A stretch of DNA of 64,000 nt from Actinosynnema pretiosum. GTDB taxonomy: Bacteria > Actinomycetota > Actinomycetes > Mycobacteriales > Pseudonocardiaceae. Location of the stretch: positions 62,001 through 126,000 of the forward strand of contig NZ_JAMTCF010000004.1 of NCBI RefSeq assembly GCF_024171695.1. The letters run 5' to 3'. Each line of letters starts with the position of its first letter. Position 1 is the stretch's first letter. Under the pieces are notes generated by a model that did no database searches, was not told the DNA's origin, and was given only the letters and a program-made list of their open reading frames with translations. Positions 25,202 through 33,388 of this stretch are shown one piece after another. The translations under genes and the position numbers were made by a program.

Positions 25202-26284
25202 ATGAAGAAGGTGACCGGACTCCTGTTCGCGGCGGCCGCCGGGGCGCTGGCCTGGGCCGCGCGCGACGTTCCCGCCGCCATGGGGGGCAGGCCGGACGAG
25301 CGCGTCCGCCGGTCTCCCCAGTGGCGCGACGGCAAGTTCCACAACCGCGCCAGCACCAGCACCATGCCGCCCGACGGCGCCACCGAGACCCTCCGCGACT
25401 TCGCGTTCGGCGACAAGACCAAGCGCAAGCCCGCGGGCCCCGTGCCGCTCGTGGCGCCGAAGCGGGACGCTCCCGCCGACGGGCTCCACATCACCTGGTA
25501 CGGCCACGCGTCCTCGCTCGTCGAGATCGACGGGGCCCGCGTCCTGATCGACCCGATCTGGAGCGACCGCTGCTCCCCGTCCCAGGTCGTCGGCCCGCGC
25601 CGCCTGCACGCCGTCCCGCACGAGCTCGACGAGCTCGGCCGGATCGACGCCGTCGTCATCTCGCACGACCACTACGACCACCTCGACCTCCCGACGGTCC
25701 GCGCGCTCACCCGCGACCACGCCGCCGTGTTCGTCGTCCCGCTCGGCATCGGCGCGCACCTGCGCAGCTGGGACGTCCCCGAGCACCGCATCGTCGAGCT
25801 CGACTGGGACGAGTCCCACGAGGTGGCGGGCATCACCCTCACCGCCACCCCGGCCCAGCACTTCTCCGGCCGGGGCCTCACCCGCGACACCACGCTCTGG
25901 GCCTCCTGGGTCATCGCGGGCCCCGAGCACCGCGTCTACTACACCGGTGACACCGGCTACTTCGACGGCTACGCGGAGATCGGCGAGAAGCACGGCCCGT
26001 TCGACGCCGCGCTCGTCCAGATCGGCGCCTACGGCCCCGGCTGGCCCGACATCCACATGACCCCGGAGCAGGGCGTCGCCGCCCACCGCGACGTCCGGGG
26101 CGGCCTGCTGATCCCGGTGCACTGGGCCACCTTCAACCTCGCCCTGCACGACTGGTCCGAGCCGGTGGACCGGGTGTGGCTGGAGGCCAAGGCGCACGAC
26201 GTGCGCATGGCGGTCCCGAAGCCGGGCGAGCGGATCGACGTCGCCAACCCGCCCGCCGTCGACGGCTGGTGGCAGACCCTCTGA
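25202..26284 (+). CDS. Metallo-beta-lactamase-fold hydrolase (NAPE-PLD-like)
   Basis: 360 residues from ATG 25202. A hydrophobic N-terminus (VTGLLFAAAAGALAWAA) may be a signal anchor. The metal-binding motif is SHDHYDHLD (H-x-D-H pattern), with an upstream ITWYGHASSLVEIDG, a second metal Asp in YYTGDTGYFDG, and a late PVHWATFNLALHDW His. This arrangement is that of N-acylphosphatidylethanolamine phospholipase D-like and related L-ascorbate-lactonase-type proteins. Substrate unknown. It lies in the inserted segment between pyc and rsmD and has no evident link to the toxin pair. Confidence 0.87.
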   Translation: MKKVTGLLFAAAAGALAWAARDVPAAMGGRPDERVRRSPQWRDGKFHNRASTSTMPPDGATETLRDFAFGDKTKRKPAGPVPLVAPKRDAPADGLHITWYGHASSLVEIDGARVLIDPIWSDRCSPSQVVGPRRLHAVPHELDELGRIDAVVISHDHYDHLDLPTVRALTRDHAAVFVVPLGIGAHLRSWDVPEHRIVELDWDESHEVAGITLTATPAQHFSGRGLTRDTTLWASWVIAGPEHRVYYTGDTGYFDGYAEIGEKHGPFDAALVQIGAYGPGWPDIHMTPEQGVAAHRDVRGGLLIPVHWATFNLALHDWSEPVDRVWLEAKAHDVRMAVPKPGERIDVANPPAVDGWWQTL

Positions 26285-26302
26285 TCCTGACGAACCGCTG
26301 GA

Positions 26303-26350
26303 GCTCCGCCGCGTCGTCCCCGCAGGGCCCGGGGGACGGCGCGGCGGAGC
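26303..26350. terminator. Hairpin terminator
   Basis: A roughly 19-bp stem (26303-26321 with 26331-26350, one bulge) ends the MBL-hydrolase transcript 20 bases before rsmD. Confidence 0.7.
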
Positions 26351-26369
26351 CGTTTGGAAAACTCCCCCC

Positions 26370-26936
26370 GTGACCAGGATCGTCGCGGGCGCGGCGGGCG
26401 GACGCCGCCTGCAGGTGCCGCCCAAGGGCACCCGCCCCACCTCCGACCGCGTCCGGGAAGCGCTCTTCAGCTCGCTGGAGACCCTCCTCGACCTGGACGG
26501 CGCGCACGTCCTCGACCTCTACGCCGGGTCCGGCGCGCTCGGCTTCGAGGCCCTGTCCAGGGGCGCCGCGACGGCGACCTTCGCCGAGTCCGACCGCCGC
26601 GCCGCCGACGTCCTGCGCGCCAACGCCGCGTCCCTGCGGCTGCCCGGCGCGACCGTCCTGCACCGCCCGGCCGAAGCCGTCGTCGCGGCCCCGCCCGAGC
26701 GCCCCTGCGACCTCGTCCTCGCCGACCCCCCCTACGCCGTCACGGACGCCCAGCTCAACCGGGTCCTGGCCGACCTGGTCGCGAACGGCTGGACCGCCCC
26801 CGGAACCCTCCTGGTGGTCGAACGCGCGTCCCGCAGCCCCGAACCCGTCTGGCCCAGCCCGTTGGAACCGTTGCGCGGCAAGCGATACGGGGACACCGCG
26901 CTGCACTGGGCCGAACACCCGCAGGCGCGCGGGTGA
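26370..26936 (+). CDS. rsmD: 16S rRNA (guanine(966)-N(2))-methyltransferase
   Basis: 188 residues from GTG 26370. SAM-binding Rossmann fold with [20 protein letters not shown] (motif I), [15 protein letters not shown], and the catalytic [10 protein letters not shown] (motif IV, DPPY) that flips the target guanine. Methylates G966 of 16S rRNA in 30S particles. Followed after 52 bases by coaD, the standard actinobacterial pair. Confidence 0.94.
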   Translation: MTRIVAGAAGGRRLQVPPKGTRPTSDRVREALFSSLETLLDLDGAHVLDLYAGSGALGFEALSRGAATATFAESDRRAADVLRANAASLRLPGATVLHRPAEAVVAAPPERPCDLVLADPPYAVTDAQLNRVLADLVANGWTAPGTLLVVERASRSPEPVWPSPLEPLRGKRYGDTALHWAEHPQARG

Positions 26937-26988
26937 CGCATCCCACGACGCCCCTGGGCACATCGGCACTGGTGCTACCGTCCCGCCC

Positions 26989-27471
26989 ATGACGCGTGCC
27001 GTGTGCCCCGGCTCCTACGACCCGGCCACCAACGGACACCTGGACATCATCGGCAGAGCCGCCGGGCTCTTCGACGAGGTCGTCGTCTCGGTGCTCATCA
27101 ACAAGAGCAAGAAGACGCTCTTCTCCGTCGAGGAGCGCACCGAGATGCTCCGCGAGGTCACCGCGCAGTGGCCGAACGTGCGCGTCGACTCCTGGCACGG
27201 CCTGCTGGTCGACTACTGCCGGGAGAACGACATCCAGGCCATCGTGAAGGGCCTGCGCGCGGTCAGCGACTACGACTACGAGCTGCAGATGGCCCAGATG
27301 AACCACCAGCTCACCGGCGTCGAGACGCTGTTCATGCCGACGAACCCCATCTACAGCTTCCTGGCCAGCTCGCTGGTGAAGGACGTCGCGAACTACGGCG
27401 GCGACGTCTCCACCCTGCTCCCGCCGAGCATCCTGACCAGGCTCACCCAGCGCCTCGCCGAGCGCCGCTGA
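26989..27471 (+). CDS. coaD: Phosphopantetheine adenylyltransferase
   Basis: 160 residues, normal length. Transfers AMP from ATP to 4'-phosphopantetheine, the penultimate step of CoA synthesis. The nucleotidyltransferase motif is [18 protein letters not shown] (T/HxGH), with [27 protein letters not shown] and the C-terminal [20 protein letters not shown], slightly altered as SSLVKDVA. Start ATG 26989. Confidence 0.96.
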   Translation: MTRAVCPGSYDPATNGHLDIIGRAAGLFDEVVVSVLINKSKKTLFSVEERTEMLREVTAQWPNVRVDSWHGLLVDYCRENDIQAIVKGLRAVSDYDYELQMAQMNHQLTGVETLFMPTNPIYSFLASSLVKDVANYGGDVSTLLPPSILTRLTQRLAERR

Positions 27472-27631
27472 CGCGCGCTACTGGCGAGCGCCGCTGGCGC
27501 GCGCCGCGAGGCTCCGGACCGCCCCTGTGGGCCCGCTCGGGTGCGGACACGCCCGACCGCGCTCCCCCTCGCCCGGTGACGGGCAGGGCACACTAGGTTG
27601 AGCACATCGGCAGTGGCGCGAGGAGTGTGAC

Positions 27632-28348
27632 GTGTACCGGGTGTTCGAGGCCCTCGACGAGCTGGTCACGATCGTCGAAGAGGCGCGGGGCGTGCCCATG
27701 ACCTCGGGGTGCGTCGTCCCCAGGGGCGACGTGCTCGAACTGCTCGACGACGTCCGCGACGCCATCCCGGCGGAGCTGGACGACGCGCAGGACGTGCTCG
27801 ACCACCGCGACGAGCTGGTGGGCAAGGCGCAGCACGAGGCCGACCAGGCGACCAGCAAGGCCCGCTCCGAGGCGGACCGGATGCTCGCCGAGGCGCAGCA
27901 CGAGGCCGAGCGGATGCTGTCCGAGGCCAGCGCGCGCGCCGAGCGGATGGTCGGCGAGGCGGAGGAGCAGGCCGAGCGGGCCGTCGCCGCCGGGCGCCAG
28001 GAGTACGAGGACCTGGTGGGCCGGGCGCACTCCGAGGCCGACCGCATGGTCCAGGCCGGGCGCGCCAACTACGAGCGCGCGGTCGAGGAGGGCAGGGCGG
28101 AGCAGGCCCGCCTGGTCGACCAGACCGAGGTCGTGCAGGCCGCGCACGCCGAGTCCGCGCGCGTCATGGAGGCCGCCCAGGCGGAGGCCGTCCGGCTGCG
28201 CGGCGAGTGCGACGCGTACGTCGACGGCAAGCTCGCCGACTTCGAGGACCTGCTCGCGCACACCCTGCGCAGCGTCGGCAAGGGGCGCTCGCACCTGCGC
28301 GGCCCGGCCGTCGCCAGCGCGACCGCGCCCTACGACTACCAGGACTAG
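27632..28348 (+). CDS. sepIVA: SepIVA-like DivIVA-family septation protein
   Basis: 238 residues from GTG 27632. Begins MYRVFEALDELVTIVEEARG and VPRGDVLELLDDVRDAIP, as in the mycobacterial SepIVA family, followed by a long coiled coil rich in A/E/R with repeated SEADRML and EAERML blocks (about 65-215). The gene order sepIVA, DUF177, rpmF, rnc, mutM matches mycobacteria, which supports orthology. SepIVA is needed for septation and polar elongation there. Function in this organism is inferred from synteny. Confidence 0.86.
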   Translation: MYRVFEALDELVTIVEEARGVPMTSGCVVPRGDVLELLDDVRDAIPAELDDAQDVLDHRDELVGKAQHEADQATSKARSEADRMLAEAQHEAERMLSEASARAERMVGEAEEQAERAVAAGRQEYEDLVGRAHSEADRMVQAGRANYERAVEEGRAEQARLVDQTEVVQAAHAESARVMEAAQAEAVRLRGECDAYVDGKLADFEDLLAHTLRSVGKGRSHLRGPAVASATAPYDYQD

Positions 28349-28479
28349 CCGGGGCAGGCAGCGCCCCCCACCTGGCGATTTCGCCACGGCCCCGGTTGTC
28401 CCGTACTCTTGAGCGGTTGGCCGTGGCAGATCGCCCGGCAGCCACCAGCACCACCGAGCTCGATCCACACCGAATCACC

Positions 28480-29067
28480 ATGTCTGAACACCGCCGCGCG
28501 CACGCGCGCTCCACAGCAACCGGGCCCTGGGTCATCGACACCAGGGACCTCGGGCGTCGCGCTGGCTCCAGCCGCGCTTACCGCAGGACGGTTCCGGCTG
28601 AAGGTCTCGGTCTGCTCGGTGTGATCGCGGTGCCCGAGGGCGGCGAGGTCGAACTCGACCTGCTGCTCGAATCGGTGGTCGAGGGCGTCCTCGTCACGGG
28701 CACCGCTTCCACGACGGTGGAGGGGGAGTGCTCGCGCTGCCTCGAACCGCTGTCGTCAGACGTCCAGGTGTCGCTGACGGAGCTGTACGCGTACCCCGAC
28801 AGCGCCACCGACGAGACCACCGAGGAGGACGAGGTCAGCCGGGTCCACGACGACCTGATCGACCTCGAACCCGTGGTGCGCGACGCACTCGTGCTCGCGC
28901 TGCCGCAGGTGCCGCTGTGCTCGCCGGACTGCCTCGGGCTGTGCGTCGACTGCGGCGGCAGGCTGGCAGATCTCGGCCCCGACCACGGGCATGAGACGAT
29001 TGACCCCCGATGGGCCGCGCTGCATGAGCGGTTCGACGGGAATCGTGACAATCCAGAGGAGAACTAG
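28480..29067 (+). CDS. DUF177 (YceD-family) protein
   Basis: 195 residues from ATG 28480. An in-frame GTG at 28423 is an alternative: TACTCT at 28404 and TTGTCC upstream could be a promoter for a nearly leaderless transcript there. The family pattern is present: [42 protein letters not shown], a CSRCLEPL pair and a C-terminal [16 protein letters not shown] with four Cys. YceD proteins are linked to large-subunit rRNA (23S) metabolism and nearly always precede rpmF, as here (2-base gap). Confidence 0.88.
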   Translation: MSEHRRAHARSTATGPWVIDTRDLGRRAGSSRAYRRTVPAEGLGLLGVIAVPEGGEVELDLLLESVVEGVLVTGTASTTVEGECSRCLEPLSSDVQVSLTELYAYPDSATDETTEEDEVSRVHDDLIDLEPVVRDALVLALPQVPLCSPDCLGLCVDCGGRLADLGPDHGHETIDPRWAALHERFDGNRDNPEEN

Positions 29068-29069
29068 TC

Positions 29070-29252
29070 GTGGCCGTCCCGAAGCGGAAGATGTCGCGCT
29101 CGAACACGCGCTCGCGCCGCGCTCAGTGGAAGACCGCCGCCGTGCACCTGGTGGCCTGCTCCAACAAGGCCTGCCGCCAGCCGAAGCCCCAGCACGTGGC
29201 CTGCCCGACCTGCGGTCAGTACGACGGCCGCCAGGTCGTCCAGCCGGCCTGA
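29070..29252 (+). CDS. rpmF: 50S ribosomal protein bL32
   Basis: 60 residues from GTG 29070, with GAGGAG upstream inside the end of the DUF177 gene. Starts [19 protein letters not shown], the conserved bL32 N-terminus. Four Cys (CSNKAC and CPTC) form a zinc ribbon, the C+ form. It sits in a DUF177-rpmF-rnc run with 2- and 27-base gaps, consistent with one transcript. Confidence 0.96.
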   Translation: MAVPKRKMSRSNTRSRRAQWKTAAVHLVACSNKACRQPKPQHVACPTCGQYDGRQVVQPA

Positions 29253-29279
29253 TCTCCCTGGCGAAGGTAGTACAGCACC

Positions 29280-30083
29280 ATGGGGGGTAGGTCGCCGCGC
29301 GGTCGGTCCGTCGACCGCACCCCGCTGCTTGAAGCGCTCGGCGTCCCTCTGGACGCCGAGCTGCTCACGCTCGCCCTGACCCACCGCTCGTACGCGTACG
29401 AGAACGGCGGCCTGCCGCCGAACGAGCGGCTGGAGTTCCTGGGCGACGCGGTGCTCGGGCTCGTCGTGACGGACCACCTGTACCGCGCGCACCCCGACCG
29501 CCCCGAGGGGCAGTTGGCGAAGCTGCGGGCCAGCGTGGTCAACATGCACGCGCTCGCGGGCGTCGCCCGCGGGCTCGGCGCTGACGGGCTCGGTGGTCAC
29601 CTGCTGCTCGGGCGTGGCGAGGAGCTGACCGGGGGCAGGGACAAGGCGAGCATTCTCGCCGACGGCCTCGAAGCCGTCATCGGAGCGGTGTACCTGCAGT
29701 TCGGGATAGACACCGCGCGCCAGCTGGTCCACCACCTGTTCGACCCGCTGCTCGCCGAGGCACCGCTTCGGGGCGCGGGTCTGGACTGGAAGACCAGCTT
29801 GCAGGAGCTGACCGCCTCGTCAGGGCTGGGCGTCCCCGAGTACCGGGTGGACGACCAGGGGCCGGACCACCGCAAGGAGTTCACCGCCACGGTGTACGTC
29901 GGTGGCAAGCCCCACGGTTCAGGCGATGGCCGCACCAAGAAGGAAGCCGAGCAGAAGGCGGCCGAGGCCGCTTACCGCGTGCTGTCCGAGAAGGCAGACG
30001 ACGGCGAGGACGCGGCCGACGGCGCGGAGCAGAACGGCCAGGGCTCGGCGAACCAGCGGACTTCACCCAACCAGGAAGACTGA
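29280..30083 (+). CDS. rnc: Ribonuclease III
   Basis: 267 residues. Cleaves double-stranded RNA in rRNA processing. The catalytic RNase III signature [20 protein letters not shown] and the second metal-binding [15 protein letters not shown] are intact, followed by a double-stranded RNA-binding domain (about 160-235; [52 protein letters not shown]). The last 30 residues are an acidic, Gln/Asn-rich tail. Start ATG 29280. Confidence 0.96.
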   Translation: MGGRSPRGRSVDRTPLLEALGVPLDAELLTLALTHRSYAYENGGLPPNERLEFLGDAVLGLVVTDHLYRAHPDRPEGQLAKLRASVVNMHALAGVARGLGADGLGGHLLLGRGEELTGGRDKASILADGLEAVIGAVYLQFGIDTARQLVHHLFDPLLAEAPLRGAGLDWKTSLQELTASSGLGVPEYRVDDQGPDHRKEFTATVYVGGKPHGSGDGRTKKEAEQKAAEAAYRVLSEKADDGEDAADGAEQNGQGSANQRTSPNQED

Positions 30084-30090
30084 CGCCGAC

Positions 30091-30342
30091 ATGTACGCCA
30101 CGAACGTCCGGAGCAGGCGCGCCCACCACAGCAGCCGCACCTCCCGTCCGCTCAACGCCGCCCGCAGCGGCGGCATCCAGGGCCTCGTCCTCGTGCGCGA
30201 CACCGCGCAGGCGGGCGGCTGGATGCTGAAGCCGACGAAGCCCCAGGCCGCGGCCTTCGAGCTGCTGGAGGAGCTGGAGCGGGAGACCGCAGCGCGCGGC
30301 GAGACCGCGGAGCACGCCGCCGCGGGCACCACCGAGGACTGA
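30091..30342 (+). CDS. Small hypothetical protein between rnc and mutM
   Basis: 83 residues from ATG 30091, 7 bases after the rnc stop and ending 9 bases before mutM. It begins MYATNVRSRRAHHSSRTSRP, has a central GGIQGLVLVRDTAQAGGWML and a helical FELLEELERETAARGE end. The frame keeps the high-GC third-position bias and fits neatly in the operon, so it is probably a gene, but the ribosome site (AGGAAG, 13 bases away) is weak and I do not recognise a family. Confidence 0.5.
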   Translation: MYATNVRSRRAHHSSRTSRPLNAARSGGIQGLVLVRDTAQAGGWMLKPTKPQAAAFELLEELERETAARGETAEHAAAGTTED

Positions 30343-30351
30343 TCCGCGCAC

Positions 30352-31227
30352 GTGCCCGAGCTGCCCGAAGTCGAAGTCGTCCGCCGAGGGCTGCACGAGC
30401 ACGTGACCGGCCGCACCGTCGCCTCCGTCGAGGTGCTGCACGCACGAGCGATCCGCCGTCACCTTCCGGGGGCGGCGGATTTCGCCGTTCGGCTGACCGG
30501 GCAGCGCATGGAGGCGGCGCGCAGGCGCGGCAAGTACCTGTGGGTGGACCTGTCCGGTGGCGAGGCGGTGCTCGCGCACCTCGGGATGAGCGGGCAGATG
30601 CTCGTCCAGCCGGTCGGGGCGCCCGACGAGAAGCACCTGCGGGTCCGGGTCGTGTTCGAGGACGACGGGCCTGAGCTGCGGTTCGTGGACCAGCGGACGT
30701 TCGGCGGGCTCGCGCTGGACGAGCTGGTGGAGGTCGAGGGGACCTGGTTGCCCCGGCAGGTCTCGCACATCGCCCGCGACCCGATGGACCCGGAGTTCGA
30801 CCTCGACGCGGCCGTGCGCGCGCTGCGGGCGCGGAAGACGGACGTGAAGCGGGCGCTGCTCGACCAGACGCTCGTGTCCGGGGTCGGGAACATCTACGCC
30901 GACGAGTCGCTGTGGCGGGCCAGGCTGCACGGGCTGCGGCCCACGGCCAAGCTGACCGCCGCCAAGGCCGCCGAGCTGCTCGGGCACGCCTCGCAGGTGA
31001 TGCTGGAGGCGCTGGGGCAGGGCGGGACGTCGTTCGACGCGCTGTACGTCAACGTGAACGGGCAGTCGGGGTACTTCGACCGGTCGCTCGCGGTGTACGG
31101 CCAGGAGGACCGGCCGTGCGCGCGGTGCGGGACGGCGATCGTGCGGGAGCCGTTCATGAACCGGTCCTCGTACTCGTGCCCCCGGTGCCAGCCCCGGCCG
31201 AAGGACGCCAAGAGCGCCGCCCGTTAG
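30352..31227 (+). CDS. mutM: Formamidopyrimidine-DNA glycosylase
   Basis: 291 residues from GTG 30352. Excises oxidised purines such as 8-oxoguanine and nicks the strand. The mature N-terminus [13 protein letters not shown] supplies the catalytic Pro1 and Glu2; [11 protein letters not shown] holds the essential Lys; [15 protein letters not shown] is the H2TH helix region; and [25 protein letters not shown], read in pieces, is the C-terminal zinc finger with four Cys. Ends the rnc operon. Confidence 0.96.
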   Translation: MPELPEVEVVRRGLHEHVTGRTVASVEVLHARAIRRHLPGAADFAVRLTGQRMEAARRRGKYLWVDLSGGEAVLAHLGMSGQMLVQPVGAPDEKHLRVRVVFEDDGPELRFVDQRTFGGLALDELVEVEGTWLPRQVSHIARDPMDPEFDLDAAVRALRARKTDVKRALLDQTLVSGVGNIYADESLWRARLHGLRPTAKLTAAKAAELLGHASQVMLEALGQGGTSFDALYVNVNGQSGYFDRSLAVYGQEDRPCARCGTAIVREPFMNRSSYSCPRCQPRPKDAKSAAR

Positions 31228-31555
31228 GGATTTCCGGTTCGCCTGCCGCTGATCCTCGGGCCGTTCCGGTCCGGGAAAGCCTTTTCCGCTTTTCGCCCGT
31301 GGTGACCGCGCGCGGTTTTCCGTGCTTTTTCACACCTTTCACTCTTTTGTGTGACGCACGGTCGAGTTAACCCGGATGAGGGACGCCGCCTCCCCGCAGG
31401 CGGCCCCACCGTCCCGCGCGCCCCCGTCCCCTCGCGGGGGCGCCTCCTCGCTCAGCCCGGCTGATCCGCCCGTCCCGGTGGGCGCGCCGGTCTCGCGGGC
31501 CCCATCGGGCCCGGCGGGCGCGTCCGCCTCGGCGGCCTGGTCGGTCCCGTCGACG
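31228..31555. other. Intergenic region between mutM and MarR gene, with hairpins
   Basis: 328 bases with no gene recognised. An AT-richer pyrimidine tract (31270-31345, with several TTTTC runs) follows mutM. Two strong hairpins lie on the MarR side: 31385-31391 with 31398-31404, and 31418-31426 with 31435-31443. Confidence 0.5.
31418..31443 (-). terminator. Hairpin terminator for the MarR gene
   Basis: GCGCCCCCG (31418-31426) pairs with CGGGGGCGC (31435-31443). A second stem, GCCGCCT/AGGCGGC at 31385-31404, follows it. Confidence 0.5.
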
Positions 31556-31984
31556 TCACCGGTCGGCGAGCCTGCGCAGCAGCGGCGTCACCGCGCGGAC
31601 CCGGTGCTGCTCCTCCGGCGACAGCGCCGAGAGCCGCTCCGACAGCAGCTCGGCCTCGCCGTGCGCCATCGACAGCACCGTTTCCCGGCCCGCGCCGGTC
31701 AGCACCACGATCGTCGCCCTGCCGTCGGCCGGGTCGGCCTCGCGGCGGACGAGCCCGTTCGACTCCAGCCCGGTCACCACGGTCGTCGCGGTCGGTTGCG
31801 AGCAGAGGGCGCGCACCGCGATCTCGCCGATGCGCATCGGCCCGTGGTTCGACAGCTCGGCCAGCACCAGCAGCTGGGTGGGCTGGAGCCTGCGCACGGA
31901 CGCCGACTGCCGCAGGCTCCGCACCAGGCGGTGCACCGCGACCACGAGTTGTAAGGCGTCCTGATTGGTCACACTGGCGGTCAT
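31556..31984 (-). CDS. MarR-family transcriptional regulator
   Basis: 142 residues from ATG 31984. Winged helix: RRLQPTQLLVLAELSNHGPMRIGEIA, CSQPTATTVVTGLESNGLVRRE and ADPADGRATIVVLTGAGRE, with the D-x-R wing motif. The C-terminal LSALSPEEQHRVRAVTPLLRRL is the dimerisation helix. A GTCCT/AGGAC inverted repeat (32022-32040) lies 40 bases upstream and may be its own operator. No obvious target gene adjoins except the divergent response regulator. Confidence 0.9.
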   Translation of the reverse strand: MTASVTNQDALQLVVAVHRLVRSLRQSASVRRLQPTQLLVLAELSNHGPMRIGEIAVRALCSQPTATTVVTGLESNGLVRREADPADGRATIVVLTGAGRETVLSMAHGEAELLSERLSALSPEEQHRVRAVTPLLRRLADR

Positions 31985-32302
31985 GGAATGCCTCCCCGCG
32001 GCTCACCCACGGTGAGCACTTGTCCTAATTCGGTCAGGACATTCGCACTGAAGAAGGACCGATGTCCATAGCTACCAACTATTCACACCCGTATGTACTC
32101 GCCCTTATCCGCACCAGTGCGGCGAGACACCCGTCAATCTTGCGTAAATGCATCGTCTGAGTGCGTCAAGGTCCCGTCAATGCCACACTTTCGGGTGAGG
32201 TTGTTCGAGGAAGATCGCATCGGCGTGGCGCCTTCACCCGAACGCGCACAATGGAGGCGGGTCGGCGACCGCGCGCCCACCCCGCCGCGCGAGGAGGGTC
32301 GC
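31985..32302. promoter_or_regulatory. Divergent control region, MarR / KdpE-type regulator
   Basis: 318 bases, AT-richer than the surroundings. It holds an inverted repeat GTCCT-n9-AGGAC (32022-32040) and three direct GTCAA copies (32133, 32165, 32175); the last two are one helical turn apart, as OmpR-type response regulators prefer. No coding frame is convincing. Confidence 0.4.
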
Positions 32303-32983
32303 ATGACGAAGGTGCTGGTGGTCGACGACGAGCCGCAGATCGTCCGGGCGCTCCGGATCAACCTGTCCGCCCGCGGCTACCAGGTGCTCACCGCCCACGA
32401 CGGCGCCGCCGCGCTCAGGGCGGCGGCCGAGGGCAAGCCGGACGTGGTGGTGCTCGACCTCGGGCTGCCCGACGTCGACGGGACCGAGGTGATCGCCGGG
32501 CTGCGCGGGTGGACGACCGTGCCGATCATCGTGCTGTCGGCGCGCGCCGACTCGACCGACAAGGTCGAGGCGCTGGACGCGGGCGCCGACGACTACGTGA
32601 CCAAGCCGTTCGGCATGGACGAGCTGCTGGCCAGGCTGCGCGCGGCCGTCCGGCGCTCCGCCGCGCCCGCCGACGCCGGGGAGGCGGTGGTGCGGACGGG
32701 GGCGTTCACGGTGGACCTGGTCGCGAAGAAGGTCCACCGGGAGGAGGCGGAGGTGCACCTGACGCCGACCGAGTGGGGGCTGCTGGAGGTGCTGGTGCGC
32801 AATCCGGGCAAGCTCGTGGCGCAGCGGCAGCTGCTGCAGGAGGTGTGGGGGCCCGCGTACGCCAAGGAGACCCACTACCTGCGGGTCTACCTGGCGCAGC
32901 TGCGGCGGAAGCTGGAACCCGAGCCTTCGCGGCCCCGGCACCTGGTGACCGAACCGGGGATGGGGTACCGGTTCGAGCCCTGA
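32303..32983 (+). CDS. KdpE-type response regulator (orphan)
   Basis: 226 residues from ATG 32303; the GAGGAGG 6 bases upstream decides this start over earlier in-frame codons. Receiver domain (1-118) with acidic pocket VVDDE, phosphoacceptor Asp52 in VVVLDLGLPDVDG, and KPF. OmpR/PhoB-type winged helix (132-226): VHLTPTEWGLLEVLVRNPGKL, YLRVYLAQLRRKLEPEP and EPGMGYRF. The sequence is closest to KdpE of the potassium-ATPase system, but neither kdpFABC nor a histidine kinase gene is nearby, so partner and target are open. Confidence 0.88.
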   Translation: MTKVLVVDDEPQIVRALRINLSARGYQVLTAHDGAAALRAAAEGKPDVVVLDLGLPDVDGTEVIAGLRGWTTVPIIVLSARADSTDKVEALDAGADDYVTKPFGMDELLARLRAAVRRSAAPADAGEAVVRTGAFTVDLVAKKVHREEAEVHLTPTEWGLLEVLVRNPGKLVAQRQLLQEVWGPAYAKETHYLRVYLAQLRRKLEPEPSRPRHLVTEPGMGYRFEP

Positions 32984-32996
32984 GCGTTCGAGCCCC

Positions 32997-33035
32997 GAGC
33001 GGTTGTTCAACGGGGGGATTGTTGAACAACCGCTC
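32997..33035 (+). terminator. Hairpin terminator of the KdpE-type gene
   Basis: GAGCGGTTGTTCAA (32997-33010) pairs perfectly with TTGAACAACCGCTC (33022-33035), loop of 11 bases. It is AT-richer than other hairpins in the window. Confidence 0.65.
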
Positions 33036-33290
33036 AGGGGGGCGGGTTGCGCGGCGGTGGAAGCGGTGTCGGTGCTGCCGAGACCGGGCTGGGTTGGACG
33101 GGAAGGGCCGGACTGGGCAGGGCCGGGGCGCGAGGCGAGGGCCGGGCTGGGGCGAGACCGGGACCTTGCGAGGCCTTGGATCGGAGAGACCCTGGACCAC
33201 GCTGGGGCCTGGAGCGGGCAGGGGCCGACCAGGCGGGGGCCTGACCGGCGCGAGGGTTGCGCTCGGGGACCGCTGTGGCATCCACTCGGG

Positions 33291-33320
33291 CCGGTTGTCG
33301 CCGGTTGTCGCCGGTTGTCG
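33291..33320. repeat. Three tandem 10-bp repeats
   Basis: CCGGTTGTCG repeated three times exactly, with a decayed fourth copy following (CCGGGCGGTG). Confidence 0.6.
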
Positions 33321-33388
33321 CCGGGCGGTGCCAGGCGTTGCCGAGCCGTGCCGCAGGCACCGGGGCGGGCGCGGCAGGCCGGTGCCGG

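Larger units (their letters stand above)
32984..33388. other. Non-coding G-rich region between KdpE-type and NDH-2-like genes
   Basis: 405 bases. After the hairpin at 32997-33035 comes a long purine-rich tract on the plus strand (33050-33260) made of degenerate GGGCCGGGCTGGGG-like units, then three exact copies of CCGGTTGTCG (33291-33320). The many G-runs could form quadruplexes on the plus strand. No gene is supported. Confidence 0.5.

Noticed and set aside
27709-28479. Longer frame joined to the DUF177 gene
   Set aside because: It overlaps sepIVA in another frame and is Arg/Gly-rich shadow; only the part from about 28423/28480 matches the family.
32960-33040. tRNA-like GGTTCGAGCCC sequence
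   Set aside because: The T-loop-like word is the end of the response regulator gene; no cloverleaf forms around it, and the nearby stem is a simple hairpin.
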